DNA from: Rhodococcus sp. KBS0724
GTDB lineage: Bacteria > Actinomycetota > Actinomycetes > Mycobacteriales > Mycobacteriaceae
Length of the DNA stretch: 64,000 nucleotides
NCBI RefSeq assembly: GCF_005938745.2
Contig: NZ_VCBX02000001.1
Span: 3,072,001 to 3,136,000 of the forward strand
Direction of reading: 5' to 3'
The translations under genes and the position numbers were made by a program. Below the pieces are notes generated by a model. The model saw only the letters and a program-made list of their open reading frames with translations. It searched no databases and was not told the origin of the DNA. Shown here in pieces: positions 8,063 through 17,655 of the stretch. Every line of letters starts with the position of its first letter. The stretch's first letter is position 1.

Positions 8063-10393
8063 TCAGTGCGTGACGAGTTCCGCCTCGAGCCGCTGGGCGT
8101 TGGTGGGCCAGCTGCTGGCGGCCTCGGTCTCGAGAGCGACCTCACCGATCCGGCCGGTGTACGGATACTCACCGCCGCGGACGTAGTCGGAGGTGACCGG
8201 CGTGCCGGGATTTGCACCCACGGTCAGCCGGCCTGAGCCGAACAGCGCCGTGCGTTCGACGCGCCCCTCGCCGACGACCTGACCGTCGATGAGAACCTGA
8301 CCGGTCCCGCCTCGCCCGATGCCTCCGCCGTCATAGGTGAACAGGTATTCGAGCAGGTGCTCGCCCGCCGACAGCGGTTGTGTGGCGCGCACGTGCGTGA
8401 CGACCAGGCTGCACAGGTTGTGGGCGAACGTCACTACCCCTTCACGGACGTAGAACGAGAGTCCGTTGAAGGAGTTGCCCAGGCTCACCAGGACGCCGTC
8501 GGACCCGTCGCTGTCGGCCACCATGGGCACGCTCAGCCGGAACGACGTGTTCGACGTGCTGGGGAACGCCGCGGTCGGTAGCCGGCGAGTGCCGGCCGGC
8601 ACGGTGACCCGCCCGCCCAGTTCGGGGCTGCGGCGCCCGGCGACAGCTGCGTCCATGCGTTCGACGCCACGGTCGTCCAGCGGCAGTACCTGGTGCAACC
8701 GAGCCTGCTCCAGGAACAGCTCCTGCAGCGCGGCCAGCCGTTCCGGATACTCGGAGGCCAGGTCGGTGGCCTGCGAGAAGTCGCGAGTGATGTCGTACAG
8801 CTCCCACGTGTCCTGATCGAACGGGATGGGGTCGGTCCGCGACAGGTCCCATGGCGAACGGTGCTTGGTGACCGCGGTCCAGCCCTCGTGGAAGATCCCG
8901 CGGTTGCCGAAGATCTCGAAGTACTGGGTGATGTGCTGGTCGGGCGCGTCGCCGTCGCGCAGCGCGTACAGCATCGAGGTGCCCTCGATGGGGCGCTGGC
9001 TGATCCCGTCGACCCGGTCGGGGTGCGGGATTCCGGCGGCCTCCAGGATCGTCGGTGCCACGTCGATGACGTGGTGCCACTGCGTGCGGACGTCACCGCG
9101 TTCGGAGATCCCCTGTGGCCAGTGCACGACGAGCCCGTTGCGGGTTCCCCCGAAGTGCGACGCCACCTGCTTGGTCCACTGGAACGGGGTGTCCATCGCC
9201 AGGGCCCAGCTGACGGGATAGTTCACATAGCTGGTCGGCCCCCCGATCTCGTCGAGGCGACTACGAATCTCGGCGGCGGTCTCAGGCAGACCGTTGTAGG
9301 TCCGCGACTCGTTGAACGTCCCCGTCAGGCGCCCCTCGCAGGAGGCGCCGTTGTCGCCCAGGATGTAGAAGACCATCGTGTTCTCGAGCTCCCCGCTGGC
9401 GCGGAGAAACTCGACCAGCCGACCGACCTGCTCATCGGTGTGCTCGGCGAAGGACGCATACATCTCCATGAGCCGCTCAGCGACGGCGCGCCCGTCGTCG
9501 TCGAGTTCGTCCCAGTGCGGAGCACCGTCAGGCCAGGGCGAGAGGAGCGTGTCGGGCGGGACGACGCCCAGCTCCTTCTGCTTTTCGAGGGTCTGCTCAC
9601 GCTGCTCGTCCCAGCCGTGGCTGAACTTCCCGCGGTACCGGTCACGCCACGAGTCGGGAACCTGGAAGGGGGAGTGGGTGGCACCGAATGGCAGGTACGC
9701 GAACCAGGGGCGCTCCTTGTCGACGTCGCGCACCGACCGGATCCAGTCCCTGGTCTTGTCGACCAGGTCCTCGGAGAGGTGATAACCCTCCTCCGGCGTC
9801 GAGGGCGGCTCTACCTGCGCGGTGCCGGAGTACAGGTTCGGGTGAAACTGGTCGTCAGCTCCGCCGATGATCCCGTAGAAGGTGTCGAAGCCCTCCTGGG
9901 TCGGCCAGTGCGTGAACGGACCGACGGGCGTGATCTCGTCTTGCGGTATTTGGTGCCACTTGCCGAAAACGCCTGTCGCGTAGCCGTTCTCCCGCAGGGT
10001 CCGGGCCAGGGGAGCGGCGTCCAGGGGGCGGACGCCGGTGTAGCCCGGGGCGCTGGAGGAGAAGTCGGTGACGACCCCCATCCCCACGCTGTGGTGGTTA
10101 CGCCCGGTGAGCAGCGCCGCCCGCGTCGGCGAGCAGATCGCCGTGGTGTGGAAGCGGTTGAACCTCAGCCCGTCGGCCGCCAGCTGCTCGGCGACCGGCA
10201 TCGAGCACGGTCCGCCGAAGGCCGACGAGGCACCGAAGCCCATGTCGTCGAGCAGAATCACCAGGACGTTCGGTGCACCGTCGGGGGCGGTGACCCTCGG
10301 GGGTCCGGGGAAGGGTTTCTGCTGATGGCGGACGTCGTGCGCGGCTTCGACTGTGTCCTGGGTGAGGTGGATAGGTAGCTGAGTGCGATCCAT
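8063..10393 (-). CDS. arylsulfatase (type I, formylglycine-dependent)
   Basis: 776 residues. The sulfatase signature CSPTRAALLTGR (C-x-P-x-R) carries the cysteine that is converted to formylglycine. The N-terminal metal-binding block is VLVILLDDMGFGASSAFGG, and HHSVGMGV and the later LGDNGASCEG (metal Asp-Asn) complete the active site. The C-terminal 200 residues form a beta-rich extension, as in the long mycobacterial AtsA type. No signal peptide is visible, so it is likely cytosolic. It hydrolyses sulfate esters to alcohol plus sulfate. The ATG is preceded by GGAAGAG. It is followed upstream in the same direction by an alkylsulfatase-type dioxygenase and a solute-binding lipoprotein, pointing to a sulfate-ester scavenging cluster. 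An unlinked sulfatase-modifying enzyme would be needed. Confidence 0.92.
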   Translation of the reverse strand: MDRTQLPIHLTQDTVEAAHDVRHQQKPFPGPPRVTAPDGAPNVLVILLDDMGFGASSAFGGPCSMPVAEQLAADGLRFNRFHTTAICSPTRAALLTGRNHHSVGMGVVTDFSSSAPGYTGVRPLDAAPLARTLRENGYATGVFGKWHQIPQDEITPVGPFTHWPTQEGFDTFYGIIGGADDQFHPNLYSGTAQVEPPSTPEEGYHLSEDLVDKTRDWIRSVRDVDKERPWFAYLPFGATHSPFQVPDSWRDRYRGKFSHGWDEQREQTLEKQKELGVVPPDTLLSPWPDGAPHWDELDDDGRAVAERLMEMYASFAEHTDEQVGRLVEFLRASGELENTMVFYILGDNGASCEGRLTGTFNESRTYNGLPETAAEIRSRLDEIGGPTSYVNYPVSWALAMDTPFQWTKQVASHFGGTRNGLVVHWPQGISERGDVRTQWHHVIDVAPTILEAAGIPHPDRVDGISQRPIEGTSMLYALRDGDAPDQHITQYFEIFGNRGIFHEGWTAVTKHRSPWDLSRTDPIPFDQDTWELYDITRDFSQATDLASEYPERLAALQELFLEQARLHQVLPLDDRGVERMDAAVAGRRSPELGGRVTVPAGTRRLPTAAFPSTSNTSFRLSVPMVADSDGSDGVLVSLGNSFNGLSFYVREGVVTFAHNLCSLVVTHVRATQPLSAGEHLLEYLFTYDGGGIGRGGTGQVLIDGQVVGEGRVERTALFGSGRLTVGANPGTPVTSDYVRGGEYPYTGRIGEVALETEAASSWPTNAQRLEAELVTH

Positions 10394-10503
10394 CGGGACT
10401 CTTCCTTGGTTTGTAGGGACGGGCGTGTGAGCGGCCGACGAGATCGATGCGCAGCTGCTTGGTCCTTGGTTACCCCGAAGCCACGCCGCCCGGTAAGTAC
10501 ACG

Positions 10504-11484
10504 TCAGTTCGTCGCGAAGCCCGGCAGCCGAACCGGCTGGTCCACCACGGAGAAGTGCGAGGCGTCGCCCGTGCGGACGCGGCTGGACTCGCCATGCACG
10601 CTCACCGGCACATCTCCGGCGAGAGTGGTGCGGTAGAGCTTCCTGGGCTGCTCGCCGAAGTCGGCGACGCCGTAGTGCTGGGTGGAACGGTTGTCCCAGA
10701 TGGCGACATCGCCCAGCTGCCAGGTCCAGCGCGTTGTGTTCTCGAGCTTGGTGATTCGGTCTTGAAGCAGCTGGAACAACACCGTGGACTCGGCGGGCTT
10801 GAGCCCGACGAACTCCTTGAAGAAGTTGCCCAGCAGCAGCGACTTCTCGCCGGTCTCCGGGTGGATTCGCACTACCGGGTGTTCGGTCTCGAAGACGGTG
10901 CGGGTGAACTCCTCTCGGTAACCTTCCGGCTCCACGGCCTGCGCGGGGCCGCCCACGATCCTGCTGGACACCTCGGCGTAGTCGTACGCGTTCGAGTGCA
11001 CCGACCACAGGTTCTCCACCAGTGCCTTCAGCGGGGCGGGCAGTTGCTCGTAAGCCGCGATGGTCGAGGCCCATGTGGTGGCGCCGCCATAGGCGGGCAC
11101 GATCGCGGAACGCAGGATCGACGCTTTCGGGATGCGGTCGATGAACGTGACATCCGTGTGCCACACGTTGGCCCGCGCGCCCTCTACGAGCAGAGTCCTG
11201 TTGTCGTCCGAGCGCAGCGTCGGGTGGGTGGTGGTCTGGGAGCCGATTCGGCCGCCGAAGTCGTACTGGATCTCATCAGTCAGGTGATGCTGGTCGCGGA
11301 AAAAGATGACCCGATGCGCGGCGAGCGCGTACTGGATCGCGTAGGCCGTCTGGTCGGAGATCTCTCCCGAGAGGGCGACGCCGTCGATGATCGCGCCGAT
11401 GTGGTGGCCGTGCTTGCGGACGGTGATGCCGCCGGCGGCGTAGATGTCGGCGGCGACGTCGGGCCGGATGTCGAGGATGGTCAT
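10504..11484 (-). CDS. TauD/TfdA-family 2-oxoglutarate dioxygenase (alkylsulfatase AtsK-like)
   Basis: 326 residues. The Fe(II) facial triad is His109 and Asp111 (WHTDVTF) plus His270 (STQHYGV), and the 2-oxoglutarate-binding Arg is in LYRTTLAG (about 285). This arrangement and length match the AtsK alkylsulfatase/taurine dioxygenase family, which oxidises a carbon next to a sulfur ester or sulfonate and releases sulfate or sulfite. Placement 110 bases upstream of an arylsulfatase favours sulfate esters over taurine or phenoxyacids, but the substrate is inferred. The start is preceded by GGAAGAAGG. Expression under sulfur limitation is expected from the family but not shown here. Confidence 0.87.
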   Translation of the reverse strand: MTILDIRPDVAADIYAAGGITVRKHGHHIGAIIDGVALSGEISDQTAYAIQYALAAHRVIFFRDQHHLTDEIQYDFGGRIGSQTTTHPTLRSDDNRTLLVEGARANVWHTDVTFIDRIPKASILRSAIVPAYGGATTWASTIAAYEQLPAPLKALVENLWSVHSNAYDYAEVSSRIVGGPAQAVEPEGYREEFTRTVFETEHPVVRIHPETGEKSLLLGNFFKEFVGLKPAESTVLFQLLQDRITKLENTTRWTWQLGDVAIWDNRSTQHYGVADFGEQPRKLYRTTLAGDVPVSVHGESSRVRTGDASHFSVVDQPVRLPGFATN

Positions 11485-11578
11485 GGGTTTTCCTTCTTCC
11501 TTCGCAAGTTAGGGCTGATCTTGGTGTTATCCGCGGAACGGGCAGCTCAGAGAGGGGCCGACTAGCGGGGATTCGCTG

Positions 11579-13183
11579 CTAAGCCAGGAAGGTGTTGGTG
11601 AACTGCGGCTGACTGTTCTTGGTCCAGGCAAGATCTCGGGCGGTCGCTGCTGCCGATACTTGTGGGACCACCACACCGATCTCGATCAGGAACAATTCGT
11701 CCAGCATTTGTGTCCCCAGATCGGCATACAGTTTCTTCGCTTCATCGCTCGAACCGTCCGACACTTGCCACGCTGCTTCTGCGGCCGCCGAATATGCCGG
11801 CGAGCTGAACTTCGATGCATTGTGGGCAGCGTTGAACGGGTACGCGCTGACAGTCAATGTCGACGGAACAAATTGTGCAAAACCATGACTGGTCAACCAC
11901 AAGCCCTTGAACTCGGCTCCGATCAACTGTTTGACGAAGACCGATGATTCGACGGGATCCAATTCGACGGTAATTCCGGCCTCGGCGAGATTTGCCTGCA
12001 CGATCTGTGCCACTGCTTCGTAATCCGGACTCACACCGGTGTACGTCAACGCGATGGTGGGCAGTGCGCCCACTTCACTCACCAAGGCGCGCGCCTTGGC
12101 AACATCCCGGGTGTAGACGGAGTTCTTCGCGGCGTCGTACGCCGGTGACGACTTCGGCCACGGAAGATTCACGGCGTAACCACTATCGCGGTACACCTCA
12201 CTAATGATGCGATCGCGGTCGATCGCATACGCGACGGCTTTGCGGGTGCGCACGTCGGTCAGTCCGTCGGCAGCCACGTTGGCACCGAGATACGTCTGCA
12301 TTTCCGCGCCATCGAGAGACGTCGTCTCGAAGCCACTTGTCCTGGATACGGTCTGCGAGTCGCGGAAGGTCAATGATGCCGGCATGACGAGTGTGACCTG
12401 ACCTGATTTCAGCGAAGCCAGACGTGCTTGCGAATCGGGAATGATGCGTGCCTCTACTCGATCGAGGTACGGGCGCTCCGCAATCCAGTAGTCGGGGTTC
12501 CGATCGAAAGTGATCTGACTGTTCGGCGTACGCGAGTTGAACACGAAAGGCCCTGTACCGATGAAGGATTCACCCGCCACGGTTTTGTCGAACGTCTCGG
12601 AGTCAAAAATCGGGGCCAACTCGAACAGGTCGAAGATGTTTCCCGTGCGGTGCGCAAGTGTCAGGACCAGCGTATGAGGGTCCGACGAATCGAAGCCTGT
12701 GATAGTTGTCGCTGTACTTCTCAGCTGTGCGGAGTACTTGGGATCGGAATAGGTGCGTAGCGAGAACTCGGCGTCCGCCGACGTGAACGGTCGTCCGCTG
12801 TGGAATGTAACGTCGTCCCGCAGATTCAGGGTCACGGTCAGCCCGTCGTCGGACAGATTCCAGGATTTCGCGAGAACAGGCTGTGGCACTACGGAATCAA
12901 GCGGATACCGGGTCAGCGTCTCGTAGACGAGTCCCATTATGGTGGCACCCGCAGTGGTGGTGTTGGTCAGCAACGCCGACGGACTCACGTCGTCCCGAAG
13001 TGCCAAAGTCAGCGTGCCCCCGCGAACCGGATTCGCGGATTCTCCTGCGCTCGAAGCCTGTTCGCCGACAGCCGATGAGCATGCGGCCAGCGATCCGGAA
13101 CCGAGAATTGCGAGCGCGGCAATGGCACTGCCACGAAGAAATGCACGGCGATCGAGTCCGGCCGTTGAAAGAGTCGAGTTCAC
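11579..13183 (-). CDS. Tat-exported solute-binding lipoprotein (peptide/nickel/opine family 5)
   Basis: 534 residues, extracytoplasmic solute-binding family 5. The N terminus has a twin-arginine signal (DRRAFLRGSAIAALAILG) ending in a lipobox LAACSS, so it is predicted to be Tat-exported and lipid-anchored. The body has the family 5 pattern: GGTLTLALRDDVSPSALL near the mature N terminus, YETLTRYP, WNLSDDGLTVTLNLR and RKAVAYAIDRDRI. No permease or ATPase gene accompanies it. It is the most upstream of three same-strand genes with the dioxygenase and arylsulfatase, so it may bind a sulfate ester, though this is inference; the transporter would be supplied elsewhere. Confidence 0.88.
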   Translation of the reverse strand: MNSTLSTAGLDRRAFLRGSAIAALAILGSGSLAACSSAVGEQASSAGESANPVRGGTLTLALRDDVSPSALLTNTTTAGATIMGLVYETLTRYPLDSVVPQPVLAKSWNLSDDGLTVTLNLRDDVTFHSGRPFTSADAEFSLRTYSDPKYSAQLRSTATTITGFDSSDPHTLVLTLAHRTGNIFDLFELAPIFDSETFDKTVAGESFIGTGPFVFNSRTPNSQITFDRNPDYWIAERPYLDRVEARIIPDSQARLASLKSGQVTLVMPASLTFRDSQTVSRTSGFETTSLDGAEMQTYLGANVAADGLTDVRTRKAVAYAIDRDRIISEVYRDSGYAVNLPWPKSSPAYDAAKNSVYTRDVAKARALVSEVGALPTIALTYTGVSPDYEAVAQIVQANLAEAGITVELDPVESSVFVKQLIGAEFKGLWLTSHGFAQFVPSTLTVSAYPFNAAHNASKFSSPAYSAAAEAAWQVSDGSSDEAKKLYADLGTQMLDELFLIEIGVVVPQVSAAATARDLAWTKNSQPQFTNTFLA

Positions 13184-13653
13184 GACAGGTGTAGTCCTTC
13201 ATATCAGGGCGCGCAGCGCCGCGAACTGAGCGCGGGACTACGCAGAAGTGGGATGTCGCCCTACGGGCGAAATGAAATGTGATCGTCCTGGCGCCTCGAC
13301 CAACCAGAACTGAAAAACAGTTCAGTGGGTAGTGATTGCTACACCAGCAGGTGTGGCGCTGAAGAAGTCAGCGCAGACATCGCACACGGACGAACACGGC
13401 AACCTTCCGGTCAGATTTCAGGCTTTTACCTCGGTGAACACACTCAATCATTTCCCCCGTATTTGGGGGAATAGTTGGATTCAGGGTGATCTTAACTGTC
13501 GATCCACGTATCCATTCGCCGACGCATGTGCTATTCCTCGGTGCAATTCTGTATTGAATTTCAGGCCGATTGGTCACGCTGGCCAATCCACAATCACGCA
13601 GACGTGTCGCTGAAATCAGGACACACTCCCGCGTCGTCGCGCATCATGGTTAG
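13184..13653. other. intergenic region with two short palindromes (sulfate-ester cluster / TDT transporter)
   Basis: 470 bases between two divergent genes, with no convincing coding sequence. Two inverted repeats are visible: TCGCCC-TAC-GGGCGA (13256-13270) and GAACTG-AAAAA-CAGTTC (13307-13323). Either could be an operator for the minus-strand binding-protein gene; the first lies in its likely 5' untranslated region. The remainder is AT-richer than the surroundings, as expected for promoters. Confidence 0.5.
13307..13323. promoter_or_regulatory. palindrome GAACTG-N5-CAGTTC, candidate operator
   Basis: Perfect 6-bp arms with an A5 spacer, 124 bases upstream of the start of the binding-protein gene. 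It has the size and symmetry of a TetR- or GntR-type site, but no regulator gene lies next to it. Confidence 0.35.
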
Positions 13654-14640
13654 GTGACCGGCGATCATCGCGCGAGATCGACAGCAGGCCGTACGCTCGA
13701 GGTAATTCCTCCGGGCGCGGGAGCCGCCGCGATGTCTTCTGGAATCGTGTCGGTTGCATTGCATCTGGTGGGCTTCGAGACTTTTTCGCTGGTGTGGCTG
13801 GTGATCGGCGCAGTAATCTGGCTGGTCCTGTCTGTGGTGTTCGCGTCGAGATTGATCGACGATCGCGCCCGCTGGGTCGACGAGGCTGACACTCCGCCGG
13901 CCCTCACGGGGGTGGCAGCGACAACGGTGCTGGGTACCCGCGTTGTACTGCTCGATTGGGACCTGGTCGGGTACGCCGCGCTCGCGATCGCACTGGTGGC
14001 GTGGATCGTGCTCATACCGGCGGTCATTCGGCATTGGACATCGCCAACCGTCGGCGTGCATTTTCTGCTGTGCGTTGCGACGCAGGGTGTGGCCGTACTC
14101 GGTGCCACGCTTGCGGCTACGACCACGGCTCACTGGATCGCGATTCCATCGGCTGCTGCTTTTGTACTCGGCCTGGGATTCTATGTGTTGGTGCTCGTGC
14201 GGTTCTCGTTCAATCAGCTACGTGTCGGCGCCGGTGATCACTGGGTTTTCGGTGGCGCCCTGGCAATTTCGACGCTCGCGGCCGGAAAACTGTCCGCCGC
14301 AGCACAGGCGGTGGGCTGGCCGGAATCGCTGCACCTTCTGTTTCAACGATCGAGCGTCGTGCTCATGATCCTCGTCCTGGGTTGCTACGGCGTGTTGGTT
14401 GTCTGCGAATTGATCTGGCCTCGACTGAAATACGACGTCAGGCGTTGGTCTACCGCCTTCCCGATGGGGATGACGTCGGCCGCATCACTGACTGTTGCGG
14501 CGACGGCGTCGGCTCCCTGGTTGAAACCGGTGGGCCAAGTCCTGGTGTGGCCGGCGGTAGCGCTGTGCGTCATTCTGCTGATTGCATCTGCGCGGCAATT
14601 GTGGACTGTGAGTTCACCAACCCCGACGGTGGGGGCGTGA
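13654..14640 (+). CDS. TDT-family transporter (tellurite-resistance/dicarboxylate type)
   Basis: 328 residues with about nine to ten membrane segments. The family signature is visible at both ends: IPPGAGAAAMSSGIVSVAL near the N terminus and FPMGMTSAASLTVA near the C terminus. TDT proteins include TehA-like channels and C4-dicarboxylate/sulfite carriers, and in actinomycetes a member often sits beside narGHJI. The GTG start is chosen as the first usable one. Its 3' end overlaps the convergent narI by 27 bases, so transcripts from the two strands must overlap. A role linked to nitrate respiration (anion transport) is inference from context. Confidence 0.78.
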   Translation: MTGDHRARSTAGRTLEVIPPGAGAAAMSSGIVSVALHLVGFETFSLVWLVIGAVIWLVLSVVFASRLIDDRARWVDEADTPPALTGVAATTVLGTRVVLLDWDLVGYAALAIALVAWIVLIPAVIRHWTSPTVGVHFLLCVATQGVAVLGATLAATTTAHWIAIPSAAAFVLGLGFYVLVLVRFSFNQLRVGAGDHWVFGGALAISTLAAGKLSAAAQAVGWPESLHLLFQRSSVVLMILVLGCYGVLVVCELIWPRLKYDVRRWSTAFPMGMTSAASLTVAATASAPWLKPVGQVLVWPAVALCVILLIASARQLWTVSSPTPTVGA

Positions 14641-15345
14641 GCCGACAGGTTCGCCCTTCCGGGCGTCGTCGCGGCTGCGGTAGACGATGTACGGCCGAAA
14701 CAGGTATGCGACAGGTGCGCTGAACACGTGGACCAGGCGCGTGAACGGCCACAGGGCGAACAACACCATGGCGATCGTGACGTGAATGTGGAAGTCGAGT
14801 GACGCCTGTGCCATGAGGTCGCCGCGGGGTTGGAAGATCCAGATGGATCGGAACCACGGGGATACCGTCGTCCGGTAGTTGGATTCTTCGCCGAACGCTC
14901 CGGATCCCAGCACTGTCGTGGCGAGACCAGCGACGATTGCAGCGATCAGCACGACATACATCAGCTTGTCGTTCCAGGTGGTAGCCGTGAACACCGGCCC
15001 GCGGGTCCGCCTGCGGTACACCAGAATCCCGGCGCCCACCAGCGTCGCCACTCCCGCGATCGACCCGAGTACGAGGGCTTGCAGGTGATAGACGTGTTCA
15101 CTCATCCCGATTGCGTCAGTCCACGACTGTGGGATCACCAGTCCGATGAAGTGCCCGATGATGACTACGAGGATTCCGAAGTGAAACAGCGGACTACCGA
15201 TCCGCAACAGACGGTGCTCGTACAGTTGCGATGACCGCGTCGTCCAGCCGAACTTGTCGTAGCGATACCGCCACCACGTGCCGCTCACAAAAATTGCCAA
15301 CACGACGTACGGCACTATGTCCCAGTAGATTTCACCGGCAGACAT
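14614..15345 (-). CDS. narI: respiratory nitrate reductase gamma subunit (cytochrome b)
   Basis: 243 residues, five membrane helices. It is the di-heme b membrane anchor that passes electrons from menaquinol to NarH. Candidate heme-ligand histidines are present in LFHFGILVVIIGHFIGL (helix 2), in the VYHLQ segment and in FHIHVTIAMVLFALWPFTRLVH (shown here only by its ends; histidines about residues 184-203). The ATG at 15345 is chosen because GGAGG lies 8 bases upstream and the start lies just after the narJ stop; five residues upstream would be an alternative. The 3' end overlaps the opposing TDT transporter gene. Confidence 0.92.
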   Translation of the reverse strand: MSAGEIYWDIVPYVVLAIFVSGTWWRYRYDKFGWTTRSSQLYEHRLLRIGSPLFHFGILVVIIGHFIGLVIPQSWTDAIGMSEHVYHLQALVLGSIAGVATLVGAGILVYRRRTRGPVFTATTWNDKLMYVVLIAAIVAGLATTVLGSGAFGEESNYRTTVSPWFRSIWIFQPRGDLMAQASLDFHIHVTIAMVLFALWPFTRLVHVFSAPVAYLFRPYIVYRSRDDARKGEPVGSRPHRRGW

Positions 15346-15346
15346 C

Positions 15347-15996
15347 TCACATACCTCCATCGCGACGAGGTGGGACGGTCAGAGTGAAGAGTGGGAGCCC
15401 GACAGATTCGGCAGGTGGTCCCGATGCTGCGAGTTGCTGGGCACGGCGTACGTCGTTGGCGGAAGCCGGCGGCAGTGTGCTGCACACTGCCCTGAGAACC
15501 GGCGCGTACGGCGAGTCCGAATCGGTCAGTGACGCACTGATCATGTCCAACGGAACCCGATGCGCTGAAAGTAGTTTCGCACCGGAACTCGGGTCGACGA
15601 GAGCAGCGAACTCGAGGACAACCGTCAGGTGATCTGCCGCTTCGCTTTGCGGTGGATCGACGCCGGCAGCGCGGTAGGCGTCGGCAAAAGCGAGGATTTC
15701 GCGACCGCGATTGCGTGTGTCGCCCGCGGTCCAGTACGTGAGGTACAGCGTGCTTCGTCGCCGGAGGTCGAATGTCTCGACGTACTGCGCTGCTGCGACA
15801 AATTCATCGCAGTCACGCAGAAAACGGTGCGTCTGTGCGAGTTGGTCTCGGGGCGCCGGCGGGAGATGGCTGAGAATGTCCTCGACAAGTCGGAGTCGTT
15901 CGCCTTGGCCGCTGTCGGGATACGCCAACAACAGGCCGGCGGCATGCCACACCAGTCGATCCTGCTCGACCCCGCGTCGGCGGCGGCCGAACCCGA

Positions 15997-16000
<4 letters not shown>
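15347..16000 (-). CDS. narJ: nitrate reductase molybdenum cofactor assembly chaperone
   Basis: 217 residues, all-helical, of the TorD/NarJ chaperone family. Recognisable segments are LLLAYPDSGQGERLRLVEDI, DLRRRSTLYLTYWTAGDTR and the following DRT-like helix. It is not part of the final enzyme; it binds the NarG N terminus and controls Mo-bis-MGD insertion and membrane docking. It overlaps narH by 4 bases (ATGA) and ends 1 base before narI, so the operon is tightly coupled. Confidence 0.92.

Positions 16001-17654
<1,654 letters not shown>

Positions 17655-17655
<1 letters not shown>

Noticed and set aside
8693..10378. 561-codon plus-strand frame over the arylsulfatase gene
   Set aside because: Antisense shadow of a gene with clear sulfatase motifs.
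10394..11164. 257-residue N-terminal extension of the arylsulfatase
   Set aside because: Overlaps the dioxygenase gene out of frame; the ATG at 10393 has GGAAGAG and the family's N terminus.
10447..11565. 372-codon plus-strand frame over the dioxygenase gene
   Set aside because: Antisense shadow; the minus-strand product has a complete Fe(II)/2-oxoglutarate site.
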